Program-made: the position numbers and the translations under genes
Notes under the pieces: model-generated
What the model was told of the DNA's origin: nothing
Databases searched by the model: none
What the model saw: the letters and a program-made list of their open reading frames with translations, nothing else
Assembly: GCA_023382535.1 (NCBI GenBank)
Contig: JAHDWA010000009.1
Coordinates: forward strand, 45,795 to 109,794
Source: Anaerolineae bacterium
GTDB taxonomy: Bacteria > Chloroflexota > Anaerolineae > 4572-78 > J111
Reading direction: 5' to 3'
DNA: 64,000 nt
Part shown: positions 1 through 8,233 of the stretch, in pieces
How positions within the stretch are numbered: position 1 is the first letter of the stretch
Layout of the letters: every line of letters begins with the position of its first letter

Positions 1-34
1 TGGGCATCTAGCCCAATCCCCTTAAAAAATGTAG

Positions 35-2707
35 CTACTGATCCAATTCCATGGCAGCGGAGTCTTCGATGGTCTGGGCGACTTCTTCGGGGGTTTTGGT
101 TTCGGCGAAGAGTTCCTGAACGGCATCGTTGACGACGGAGCCGACGGCGGGGGGCAGCGCCTGGTCGTAGTACAGTTGCAGGTAGGGGGCTTTGGCCGCA
201 TTCTCGGCGATGGTCTTCATCAGGGGGTCGGTGATGCACTCCTCGGTGCCCTTGACGACCGGCAGGATCCAGTTGATCTCGGTCGCGCCGCACTGGAACT
301 CCTTGGAGCTGAGATACTTGAGGAAGGTGACGGCTTCATCGGGGGCATCGCGGCCGACCAGCCAGCCGCCGCCGCCGCCGAGAGCATCCGCGGGATCGCC
401 CTGGCCACCCTCGACCATGGGGAAGGGGAACCAGCCGAGCTTGTCGCCGATGCCCTGCTTGTCGGCGCTCTCGTCCTTCTGGACGCCGGGGGCCCACTGG
501 CCCATCAGTTCCATAGCCGCCTCACCATTGCCGACCGCCCGGGCCTGATCGTTGTAGGTCAGGCCGAGGTAGCCGTCCTGGAAGGGTTCGAGGGCAATCA
601 ACTCCTGGAGCTTCTCGCCGGCCTGGACAAACGGCTCGTCGGCAAAGGAACCCTGGCGGCTGTAAGCGGCATCGAAGGCTTCCTTGCCACCCATACGGAT
701 GGCCAGGTAGACCCACCAGAAGTGGCCGGGCCACTTATCACCCTCACCCAGAGAGATGGGGGTGATGCCGGCGTCCTTGAGCTTCTGGACATCCTCGAGC
801 AGTTCGGCCCAGGTGGTTGGCGGGGCTTCGATCCCGGCTTTCTCAAACAACTCCTTGTTGTACCAGAAGCCGACCATGCCCTGATCGCTGGCAACCCCAT
901 ACTGCTTGCCTTCGAAGCTGTAGACGGCCAGCGGACCGGCGCCAAAGGTGTCGGCAAAGCCATCCTGCTGGATGTCCTCGGTGATGTCGCGCAGCAGACC
1001 GGCCTTGGCGTACTCATTCATGACGCCACCACCCCAGGTGCTGAAGACATCAGGCGGGTCGTCCGACTGCATGACGGTGGTCATCTTGGCTTTGAAGGCT
1101 TCGTTTTCGAGGATGGTCTGGTTTACCTGGACACAGGGATTGTCTTTCATAAAGGCGTCAACCGCCTGCTGGATGACCCCTTTGCGGTCATCCTGGGTGT
1201 TGATGTGCCAGAACTCGATGGTCACCGGTTCGGCGCAGTCAGCCGCTGCCATCGCTTCTTCCGTCGCTGCCGGTTCCGCTGCCGCCGGCGCCCCGGTCAA
1301 TTCCATGGCAGCGGAGTCTTCGATGGTCTGGGCGACTTCTTCGGGGGACTTGGTTTCGGCGAAGAGTTCCTGAACGGCATCGTTGACGACGGAGCCGACG
1401 GCGGGGGGCAGCGCCTGGTCGTAGTACAGTTGCAGGTAGGGAGCTTTGGCCGCATTCTCGGCGACGGTCTTGAGGAGCGGGTCCTCGATGCATTCAGCAG
1501 TGCCTTCGACGACCGGCACGGTAAAGCCGACCTTGGTTTCAGCGCACTGCTGTTCTTTTGTGGTTAGGTACTTGAGGAAGGTGACGGCCTCATCGGGAGC
1601 GTCCTTGCCAATCGTCCAGCCGTTGCCGCCGCCGAGGGCATCGGCGGGGTCACCCTGGCCACCCTCGACCATAGGGAAGGGGAACCAGCCGAGCTTGTCG
1701 GCAATCCCCTCCTTGTTGGCGCTCTGATCCTTTTCAACAGCGGGGGCCCACTGGCCCATCAGTTCCATAGCCGCTTCGCCATTGCCCATGAGGGTGGCCT
1801 GATCGTTGTAGGTCAGGCCGAGGTAGCCGTCCTGGAAGGGTTCGAGGGCAATCAACTCCTGGAGCTTCTCGCCGGCCTGGACAAACGGCTCGTCGGCAAA
1901 GGAACCCTGGCGGCTGTAAGCGGCATCGAAGGCTTCCTTGCCACCCATACGGATGGCCAGGTAGACCCACCAGAAGTGGCCGGGCCACTTATCACCCTCA
2001 CCCAGAGAGATGGGGGTGATGCCGGCGTCCTTGAGCTTCTGGACATCCTCGAGCAGTTCGGCCCAGGTGGTTGGCGGGGCTTCGATCCCGGCTTTCTCAA
2101 ACAGTTCTTTGTTGTACCAGAAGCCAACCATGCCCTGGTCACGCGGAACGCCATAATTCTTGCCCTCGAAGCTGTAGACGGCCAGCGGACCGGCGGCATA
2201 AGTATCCCGCCAGCCATCTTTATCGAGATCGGCAGTAATGTCGCGCAGCAGGCCAGCCTTGACGTACTCATTCATGACGCCGCCGCCCCAACTCTGGAAA
2301 ACATCCGGCGGTTCGCCCGACTGCATGACCGTGGTCATCTTGGCTTTGAAGGCTTCGTTTTCGAGGACCGTAACATTTACTTTGGCGCAGGGATTGTCTT
2401 TCTCGAAAGCAGCAATTGCCTCGTTGAGCACGGCTTGATGAGTTTGGTCAGTTGTAATGTGCCAGTATTCGATGGTCACCGGTTCGGCACACTCCGCCGC
2501 CTCAGCCACCGCTTCTTCCGTTGCCGCCGGTTCCGCCGCCGACGCTTCTTCGGTCGCCGCTGGTGCTTCGGCTGCCGGTTCCTCAGTCGCCGCCGGAGCC
2601 TCGGCGGCTGGTTGCTCAGGGGCGGGCGTAGCCGCACCGCCACACGCGGCTAACAGAAGCCCAAGCAGCAAGATGAGCGTCAACGCTAGAATATTCTTGT
2701 TTCGCAT
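35..2707 (-). CDS. Fused tandem sugar ABC-transporter substrate-binding lipoprotein
   Basis: Secreted lipoprotein that should capture a sugar outside the membrane for an ABC importer (family 1 solute-binding proteins). The N-terminus has a hydrophobic segment ending in the lipobox LLAAC (residues 18-22), then an Ala/Pro/Glu low-complexity linker. Two complete binding domains follow, about residues 73-475 and 490-890, each beginning with CAEPVTIE and ending with EDSAAMEL. A single domain is normally about 400-430 residues, so this is a double-length fusion. Large parts of the two halves are identical. A Shine-Dalgarno AGGAGG lies just upstream of the ATG. No permease genes are seen; they may lie beyond position 1. 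The LacI gene upstream and a palindrome in the promoter suggest sugar-responsive repression. The substrate is not deducible. Confidence 0.9.
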   Translation of the reverse strand: MRNKNILALTLILLLGLLLAACGGAATPAPEQPAAEAPAATEEPAAEAPAATEEASAAEPAATEEAVAEAAECAEPVTIEYWHITTDQTHQAVLNEAIAAFEKDNPCAKVNVTVLENEAFKAKMTTVMQSGEPPDVFQSWGGGVMNEYVKAGLLRDITADLDKDGWRDTYAAGPLAVYSFEGKNYGVPRDQGMVGFWYNKELFEKAGIEAPPTTWAELLEDVQKLKDAGITPISLGEGDKWPGHFWWVYLAIRMGGKEAFDAAYSRQGSFADEPFVQAGEKLQELIALEPFQDGYLGLTYNDQATLMGNGEAAMELMGQWAPAVEKDQSANKEGIADKLGWFPFPMVEGGQGDPADALGGGNGWTIGKDAPDEAVTFLKYLTTKEQQCAETKVGFTVPVVEGTAECIEDPLLKTVAENAAKAPYLQLYYDQALPPAVGSVVNDAVQELFAETKSPEEVAQTIEDSAAMELTGAPAAAEPAATEEAMAAADCAEPVTIEFWHINTQDDRKGVIQQAVDAFMKDNPCVQVNQTILENEAFKAKMTTVMQSDDPPDVFSTWGGGVMNEYAKAGLLRDITEDIQQDGFADTFGAGPLAVYSFEGKQYGVASDQGMVGFWYNKELFEKAGIEAPPTTWAELLEDVQKLKDAGITPISLGEGDKWPGHFWWVYLAIRMGGKEAFDAAYSRQGSFADEPFVQAGEKLQELIALEPFQDGYLGLTYNDQARAVGNGEAAMELMGQWAPGVQKDESADKQGIGDKLGWFPFPMVEGGQGDPADALGGGGGWLVGRDAPDEAVTFLKYLSSKEFQCGATEINWILPVVKGTEECITDPLMKTIAENAAKAPYLQLYYDQALPPAVGSVVNDAVQELFAETKTPEEVAQTIEDSAAMELDQ
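542..849. repeat. Internal repeat, copy in second SBP domain
   Basis: About 308 bp reads as base-for-base identical to 1796-2103 (offset 1254 bp), inside the fused binding-protein gene. The flanking sequence of the two halves differs at many positions, so this block looks like a recent conversion tract or a recent duplication. Confidence 0.85.
1796..2103. repeat. Internal repeat, copy in first SBP domain
   Basis: Partner of 542-849. A second nearly identical stretch, with about two mismatches, joins roughly 50-185 with 1304-1439; it encodes the last 45 or so residues of each domain. Confidence 0.85.
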
Positions 2708-2816
2708 TTTTTCCTCCTTGAAAATAAACTGTCATTGAAACAATCTAAAAATAAGTAAGGTATACTGAGGATTGTTCTGATAGCCACCTCCTTATCTATA
2801 ACTCCTCTGGTATCGT

Positions 2817-2836
2817 TTCCGGTAACGTTACCGGAA
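2817..2836. promoter_or_regulatory. LacI-type operator upstream of the binding-protein gene
   Basis: Perfect 20-bp palindrome TTCCGGTAACGTTACCGGAA with a central CG, as is usual for LacI/GalR operators. It lies about 110 bp upstream of the lipoprotein start. On the minus strand a possible -10 (around GTTATA) follows it, so the operator would cover the -35. The same core occurs upstream of the lacI-type gene. Confidence 0.8.
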
Positions 2837-2851
2837 CGGGTAAAAATCAAT

Positions 2852-2898
2852 TCTGACCCTCTTGCGCCCAAACCCGGTTTGGGCGCAAGAGGGTCAGA
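2852..2898 (-). terminator. Intrinsic terminator of the LacI-type gene
   Basis: A 21-bp perfect stem (2852-2872 with 2878-2898) with a 5-nt loop. On the minus strand it is followed by a T-rich run (ATTGATTTTTA). It lies directly after the regulator stop codon and before the operator of the next gene. Confidence 0.8.
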
Positions 2899-2902
2899 GA
2901 GA

Positions 2903-3928
2903 CTAATTTTCAGGCTCGACAGACCGGCATGTATTTCTCACAATCAGTTTGGTGGGCATCCGAAAAAGCTGATTTTCAAGCGGCTGGTTCTGGATTAATT
3001 TGACCAGCATTTCGACAGCCACCCGGCCCATGTCGCTGATAAATTGATCTACTGTGGTCAAGCCGCCATTCACAAAAGAGGCCTCTTCGATGTTATCAAA
3101 ACCAACCACAGAAATATCTTCTGGCACTTTCAGCCCAATTTCGGTGACAGCCTCAATGGCCCCAATGGCGGATCTATCGTTTGCGGCAAAAATAGCGGTG
3201 GGACGCACCGGCAGCGCCAGTAAATTTTGGGCACAGCGATAACCGGTCTCCCTGGTAAAATCGCCAACCTGGACGAGATTGGGATCGAAGGGGATATTGG
3301 CCCGGGCCAGGCTGTCTTCGTAGCCCTGCAAGCGCCGCAGAGCGCTCTGCAAATCGGGGCGTCCCCCAATAAACCCGATACGCCGGTGTCCCAACCCGAG
3401 CAGGTACTCCATGACCGACAGCGCGCCGACATGATTGGTCGCAATCACGGCGGGAAAATCGGTGCTGTCCAGGTGGGGATCAACAGCAACAAGGGGGTAA
3501 CGGGTGGAGAAGGTTTCTGCGGTGGGCGTCACGACAATAATGCCGTCGGTAATACTGCCGTTCAGCAATGAAACGTAGCGGTGTTCGCGCGCGGCCCATG
3601 ACCGCTTTGTACTGTTACCGCCGCTGTAGACCAGCAGATCGTAGCCCAACTGCTCGATGGTCTGGTTCACGCCTTTGACCACATTGAGGCAAAAAGCCTG
3701 TTCAAGATCCGGCACAACCAGGCCGATAACGTTGGTTTTGCGGCTGCGCATGCTCCTGGCGGCCAGGCTGGAGGCATAACCTAAGTCCTCGATAACCCGC
3801 TGGACTTTTTCGTAAGTTTCCGAGGCCACATCATCCTTGTCATTAAGAACCCGTGACACCGTGGAAACTGAGACACTGGCAGCATGAGCTACATCTTGAA
3901 TTGTTACGGTCAGCTTGGGGCGTTTCAT
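2903..3928 (-). CDS. LacI/GalR-family transcriptional regulator
   Basis: DNA-binding repressor. The N-terminus carries the LacI helix-turn-helix (TIQDVAHAASVSVSTVSRVL, about residues 8-27) and the hinge helix (SLAARSMRSRK). The rest is a periplasmic-binding-like sensor domain of normal length (341 residues in total). It lies directly upstream of the sugar-binding lipoprotein. Matching palindromes precede both genes, so it probably represses both in response to a sugar. The ATG has no good Shine-Dalgarno; GTG/TTG alternatives were not evident. Confidence 0.93.
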   Translation of the reverse strand: MKRPKLTVTIQDVAHAASVSVSTVSRVLNDKDDVASETYEKVQRVIEDLGYASSLAARSMRSRKTNVIGLVVPDLEQAFCLNVVKGVNQTIEQLGYDLLVYSGGNSTKRSWAAREHRYVSLLNGSITDGIIVVTPTAETFSTRYPLVAVDPHLDSTDFPAVIATNHVGALSVMEYLLGLGHRRIGFIGGRPDLQSALRRLQGYEDSLARANIPFDPNLVQVGDFTRETGYRCAQNLLALPVRPTAIFAANDRSAIGAIEAVTEIGLKVPEDISVVGFDNIEEASFVNGGLTTVDQFISDMGRVAVEMLVKLIQNQPLENQLFRMPTKLIVRNTCRSVEPEN

Positions 3929-3959
3929 AAGGAGATCAGCTTAGCCTCATTGCTAGAGT

Positions 3960-3990
3960 TTCGGTAACGTTGCCGGTAACGTTACCGGAA
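3960..3990. promoter_or_regulatory. Overlapping tandem LacI-type operators (autoregulation)
   Basis: A perfect palindrome CCGGTAACGTTACCGG (3973-3988) overlaps an imperfect copy CGGTAACGTTGCCG (3962-3975). They sit just downstream of the -10 of the regulator promoter and would cover its start site, which predicts self-repression. Confidence 0.75.
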
Positions 3991-3992
3991 AT

Positions 3993-4019
3993 ATTATACC
4001 AGGCGGCAATATATGTCAA
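3993..4019 (-). promoter_or_regulatory. Promoter of the LacI-type gene
   Basis: On the minus strand TTGACA is followed after 15 nt (or TTTGAC after 16) by TGGTATAAT, an extended -10 (TATAAT at 3993-3998). The tandem operators follow immediately. Confidence 0.65.
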
Positions 4020-4051
4020 AAAAGACGGGCGGCTTTTAAAAGGGGTGGATG

Positions 4052-6454
4052 TTATTCATACGCCAGTACTTCGCGCACGGTCAGCCGCGAGGCGTTTCGG
4101 GCCGGAATAAAGCTGGCCAGCGCACTCAGTATCACTACCAGGATTAGCCAGACCCAAACACCGGTCATAGAGTAAGAAAAGTTCAAAGGGACACCCGTCA
4201 CCGAAAGGCCGACGGCATCGCTCAACGCCTTACCCAGGGGATAGGCCAGAATCGCGCCAAACAGCCAACTGATCAAGCCGATGGCGATACCTTCCCGGAT
4301 AAAAACTCTGGCTACGCCCTTGTTCGGTGCGCCAACAGCTCGCAGCACGCCAATCTCGCGCGTTCGTTCGAGCACGTTGATACTCATGGTGCCCATCAAC
4401 CCAAGGCCCCCGACAATTGCCAGCATCAGGGCCATAGCCAGTAACAGAAAAATGATCGCCGCAAAAGCAGCCTCCCCCTCGGTCCGCTCCTTGGACATCG
4501 TGAATATATTGTTGACCTGAATGCCCCTGCGCTCCAGGTAAGCTTTCAATGCGGCCGTTGTCTCCTTCACCGAGGCTTCGTTATGACGCTCGGTGGCCAC
4601 GATTGCCCCCTCCGTCTGGCCCACATCCCCCAACGTCCGCGCGATGTAAGGATAGTTAACGTAAGACATCGGGATAACCATGCCCAGACTTACCCCTACC
4701 ACATGGAAAGGTCTCTCCCGGCCCTCAATCTTGAGCACGATTTCATCACCCAACTTAAGGTCAGGCTCTTCCTTTATCAGAACAGCATCCACCACAATCG
4801 CATTTTCATCCTCGGGCGCCAGCCACCGGCCCTGTACAATCTTTGGGCCAGAGACGAGTTCAGAACGCACGTCAAAACCCACTAAGAAGATAGCGTTGCT
4901 CTCGCTGCCATCCGGCCGCACCCGGCGGGCCGGAAGCTGAAAATAGACATCAGTACCAACAACACCCGGCACAGCTTTGGCTTCACGCTTAATTTTCTCG
5001 ATGCGGTAGGGCCGCGAGAAGATTATCATACTGTCAAAGTTGTACACCTGCATAAGATCGTCCAGGGTCCGGTCCAGGGCAGACTGTACGCTGAAGACGC
5101 CGATGAAGGTGGCGCCGCCCACAATCAGGGTGACGAGGGTCAGGGTTAGCCGGGCTTTATTCCTGAAGATGTTGCGCAGCGACAGCAAAACAGGCCGCAG
5201 CAGAATATAGCGGGCGAACCATAGATTGGCCCCGGAAAGTAAGCGGTCAATGAAACCGGCCCCAAACCGGCCTTTACCCAGCGTATAGGCGCTCATCGCT
5301 TCCACCGGGCTGATGCGCAAATTGGCCATAAAGGGAGGCAGCGAGGCCAGTACCGGGACCATGAGGCCCATCATCATCTGCACCAATATTGCTCCTACTG
5401 GTATGCTCAGGTGGGCCAGGTCAAAGTTGAAATAGCTCGCCATGACCCGGCTAAGCTCGCGCGCGCCCACGCTCGAGAGCGGGATGGCCAGCACCAGGGC
5501 GATGAGGCCATAAATCAAGACCATACCCAAATACATGCCCATAAGCTGATATGTTTGCGCACCAACGGCTTTCATGATCCCAATCTGCCGCTTCTGTTGG
5601 GTTAGCAGGGCCGAAACTGTGTTAACAATTAAAAATACACTCAGTAGGAGCGACAGCAAGCCCAGCGTCCCCATCAGAAACAAAATCGCCTGGAGCACAT
5701 CATCGAGGGGAAACTGTCCCGGCTCGGCGGTGGTCAGCATGGGAATGGTCAAGCCATTTCGTTCGGCTCTGTTTTTGACTTCGTTGACAACCTGTTGGGC
5801 GAATTCCCGGTCCGTTTGATTCTTGGCCACCACATACAGCTCGTTAAAGCCGTACTCTTCCCCCAGCCATTTGAGCGTCTCAAACGAGATGTAACCATAC
5901 GGCGTTCCGTCTATTTGGGCCGGCAATTGGGCCGCATCGTGAGCCAGGCCGGCAATGCGCATTTCACGCTGTTTCTCGTTAGGCAGTTCAATCAATAACG
6001 AGTCGCTCACCTGGGCGTTAAGCAGAGATAGGGCCAGCCGTTCGATCAGAATCTCTTGTTTCGGCGGGGGCCAGGCCCCACTCTCAGAGAATATTTTGTT
6101 GACGCGAATATCGTCATAATCAGGCACGGCAAAGATCCTCAGGTTTGTCCACTCGTCCGGGCCAACCTTTACCCGCACGTCAAGGGCGCGCCGGGCATCC
6201 GCTTCCTCTACGTTGGGCATGCCCCGCACCGCCTGGATGAAGTCGTCCTCAAAGAGTTCGCCGGTGCGAACCGTGCCGCTGGATGGATTGATAGCGGCAA
6301 AACTCTCGGCCATCCCCTCAGACAAAATTACCTGCGCGCTGACAATCGTGCCGACCGCAAAAAGTCCCACGGCAATGGACAAGACAATCAACATCGTCCG
6401 GGTTTTACTTCCCCACAGGTCATTGAACACTTTGACCCAGCGTGATTTAATCAT
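4052..6454 (-). CDS. FtsX/MacB-type ABC transporter permease
   Basis: Eight-hundred-residue membrane protein with the duplicated FtsX architecture. A first membrane segment near residues 15-40 precedes an extracytoplasmic MacB-like domain. Three membrane helices lie near 260-375, then an internal repeat of the same plan begins near 430. The last three helices lie near 675-790, with the typical ERTREIGVLRAVGA motif before them. Proteins of this class with LolD-like ATPases drive lipoprotein or peptide export, or act as mechanical transducers, rather than nutrient uptake. Two ATPase genes lie directly upstream in the same direction, so the three form one operon. A paralogue is at 22869-25277. 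Confidence 0.9.
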   Translation of the reverse strand: MIKSRWVKVFNDLWGSKTRTMLIVLSIAVGLFAVGTIVSAQVILSEGMAESFAAINPSSGTVRTGELFEDDFIQAVRGMPNVEEADARRALDVRVKVGPDEWTNLRIFAVPDYDDIRVNKIFSESGAWPPPKQEILIERLALSLLNAQVSDSLLIELPNEKQREMRIAGLAHDAAQLPAQIDGTPYGYISFETLKWLGEEYGFNELYVVAKNQTDREFAQQVVNEVKNRAERNGLTIPMLTTAEPGQFPLDDVLQAILFLMGTLGLLSLLLSVFLIVNTVSALLTQQKRQIGIMKAVGAQTYQLMGMYLGMVLIYGLIALVLAIPLSSVGARELSRVMASYFNFDLAHLSIPVGAILVQMMMGLMVPVLASLPPFMANLRISPVEAMSAYTLGKGRFGAGFIDRLLSGANLWFARYILLRPVLLSLRNIFRNKARLTLTLVTLIVGGATFIGVFSVQSALDRTLDDLMQVYNFDSMIIFSRPYRIEKIKREAKAVPGVVGTDVYFQLPARRVRPDGSESNAIFLVGFDVRSELVSGPKIVQGRWLAPEDENAIVVDAVLIKEEPDLKLGDEIVLKIEGRERPFHVVGVSLGMVIPMSYVNYPYIARTLGDVGQTEGAIVATERHNEASVKETTAALKAYLERRGIQVNNIFTMSKERTEGEAAFAAIIFLLLAMALMLAIVGGLGLMGTMSINVLERTREIGVLRAVGAPNKGVARVFIREGIAIGLISWLFGAILAYPLGKALSDAVGLSVTGVPLNFSYSMTGVWVWLILVVILSALASFIPARNASRLTVREVLAYE

Positions 6455-6505
6455 CAGTAGCCTCCTGCTGACGTGAAATGTGATAGGTGAGGCGTGACAC
6501 TCACA

Positions 6506-7237
6506 TCACCCGTCACGATCACGCATCACGATCTGCCCATCGGCCAGGGCAATAGTGCGCGTGGCCCGCCTGGCAATATCCTGGTCGTGCGTGACCAACA
6601 CCACCGTCTTGCCTTGCTTAACCAGCTCTTCAAACAAATCTATCACCGCCTCCGATGTCGCTGAATCCAGGCTGCCTGTTGGTTCGTCGGCGACCAAAAT
6701 TGGCGGGTCATTGGCCAACGCCCGCGCAATGGCGATCCGCTGCTGCTGCCCCCCCGACACTTCCGAGGGCAGCTTGTGGGCATGTTCGGTAATTTCGACT
6801 TGTGCCAGTAGATCCATGGCGCGCTGGCGCTGCTGGCGAATAGGGTAACGGTTGGCAAAATCCATTGGCAGGGTTACGTTGTGGAGGACACTCAGCGTAA
6901 GGATAAGCTCAAATGTTTGGAAAACGACGCCCACGGTTTGCCCACGCCACCTGGCTGCCTTTTCGGGCCGTAATTTATGGACGGCTGTGCCGGACACCCA
7001 AATCTCGCCTGAGGTCGGGCGATCGAGGCCCGTAATCATGTTGATCAGGGTCGTTTTGCCGCTGCCCGATTTGCCGGTGATGGCTACAAATTCGCCGGCC
7101 TGGATTTGCAGATCAGTGCCTTTAAGCGCCACGACGTCACCTGCTAAACCCTGGTAAGTTTTAACAACCTGGCTCAACTTGATCAGTGGCTCGCCAGTTG
7201 AGTTTTTCGATCCATTTGACCTAAAACCAAACATCAT
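6506..7237 (-). CDS. ABC transporter ATP-binding protein (LolD/MacB type)
   Basis: ATPase partner of the FtsX-type permease downstream. It shows Walker [10 protein letters not shown]-loop VVFQTF, signature SGGQQQR, Walker B ILVADEP with D-loop GSLD, and the switch histidine in VTHDQD. Length (243 residues) is normal. Two ATGs are adjacent at the start; AGGAGAT lies a few bases upstream. A second ATPase follows upstream with a 24-bp gap, so the exporter may use a heterodimer. Confidence 0.93.
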   Translation of the reverse strand: MMFGFRSNGSKNSTGEPLIKLSQVVKTYQGLAGDVVALKGTDLQIQAGEFVAITGKSGSGKTTLINMITGLDRPTSGEIWVSGTAVHKLRPEKAARWRGQTVGVVFQTFELILTLSVLHNVTLPMDFANRYPIRQQRQRAMDLLAQVEITEHAHKLPSEVSGGQQQRIAIARALANDPPILVADEPTGSLDSATSEAVIDLFEELVKQGKTVVLVTHDQDIARRATRTIALADGQIVMRDRDG

Positions 7238-7261
7238 GATCTCCTGTTACGCTGCCGGGGA

Positions 7262-8005
7262 TTAATCCCTGCCATCCACGATCAGACCATCAGCCAGTAC
7301 AATGGTACGCCGGGCGCGTCTGGCTAAATCATTGTCATGCGTGACCATTAGGATCGTCTTGCCACTGTCCACCAGGCTCTCAAAGAGCCGAAAGATAGTC
7401 TCGGCGGTTATAGAGTCAAGATTGCCTGTAGGCTCGTCGGCAGCCAAAATAGGGGGATCGTTGGCCAACGCCCGGGCGATGGCAATGCACTGCTGCTGGC
7501 CTCCCGACAGGGCCGAAGGCAATCGGTGGGCATAGTCGGCCATACCCACCTGGGCCAGCAGGTGCATCGCTCGCTCAGGACGTTCCTGGCGGGGGTAACG
7601 TTGGCCATAGTCCATCGGCAGCATCACGTTCTCAACGGCCGTCAGCGTTGGCAGCAGTTGAAAGAACTGAAAGACGAGGCCGATAGCATGGCCACGCCAT
7701 ACGGCGATCTGTCCTTCTTTGAGCAGATGCACCGCTGTCTGATCTACCCACACCTCACCCGAGGTGGGCCGGTCAATGCCGGTGATCATATTGATGAGCG
7801 TAGATTTGCCGCTGCCCGACTTGCCGACAATGGCCACAAACTCACCTGCCTGGACTTGCAGATCAATACCTTTGAGGGCGGTGAAGACACCCGCCGCACC
7901 CTCAAACGTTTTTACCACCCGCTGGAGGTCAACGAGGTAGCCATTGCTGCTGTGGCCTCTGTTTGACGGTTTAGAGTTATTTGGCTTAAGACTGATCCCT
8001 AACAT
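7262..8005 (-). CDS. ABC transporter ATP-binding protein (second subunit)
   Basis: Walker [10 protein letters not shown]-loop VFQFFQL, signature LSGGQQQ, Walker B ILAADEP, D-loop GNLDS and switch histidine VTHDND are all present. The reading frame is open to an ATG at 8086, but the ATG at 8005 is preferred. It gives [10 protein letters not shown], matching the start of the paralogue at 50225 ([10 protein letters not shown]), and a purine-rich GGGGGAAAG precedes it. The signature is followed by Cys instead of the usual Arg. It forms an operon with the next ATPase and permease. Confidence 0.88.
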   Translation of the reverse strand: MLGISLKPNNSKPSNRGHSSNGYLVDLQRVVKTFEGAAGVFTALKGIDLQVQAGEFVAIVGKSGSGKSTLINMITGIDRPTSGEVWVDQTAVHLLKEGQIAVWRGHAIGLVFQFFQLLPTLTAVENVMLPMDYGQRYPRQERPERAMHLLAQVGMADYAHRLPSALSGGQQQCIAIARALANDPPILAADEPTGNLDSITAETIFRLFESLVDSGKTILMVTHDNDLARRARRTIVLADGLIVDGRD

Positions 8006-8233
8006 CGCTGCGCTTTCCCCCGGCCGGTGCCCGTTGGATATATTCGAGACAACCCCCAGAAGTGACAGGCTGGTGACCTTCTCCATTGTTCCACTCTATT
8101 GTACCAACCAACAGGGGTTGTGTCAGTCTCCAAAAGGGGTATTCAGGGGTATAAAAAGGTGTATTTGTCAGCAGTGTTTATAGAGGAAAGTTTGATTGCT
8201 GGAGGGGGCTTAAAGTTGTTTCAGGCCGGGAGG

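Noticed and set aside
176..1567. 463-codon plus-strand frame opposite the binding protein
   Set aside because: Mirrors the duplicated gene and has no recognisable features.
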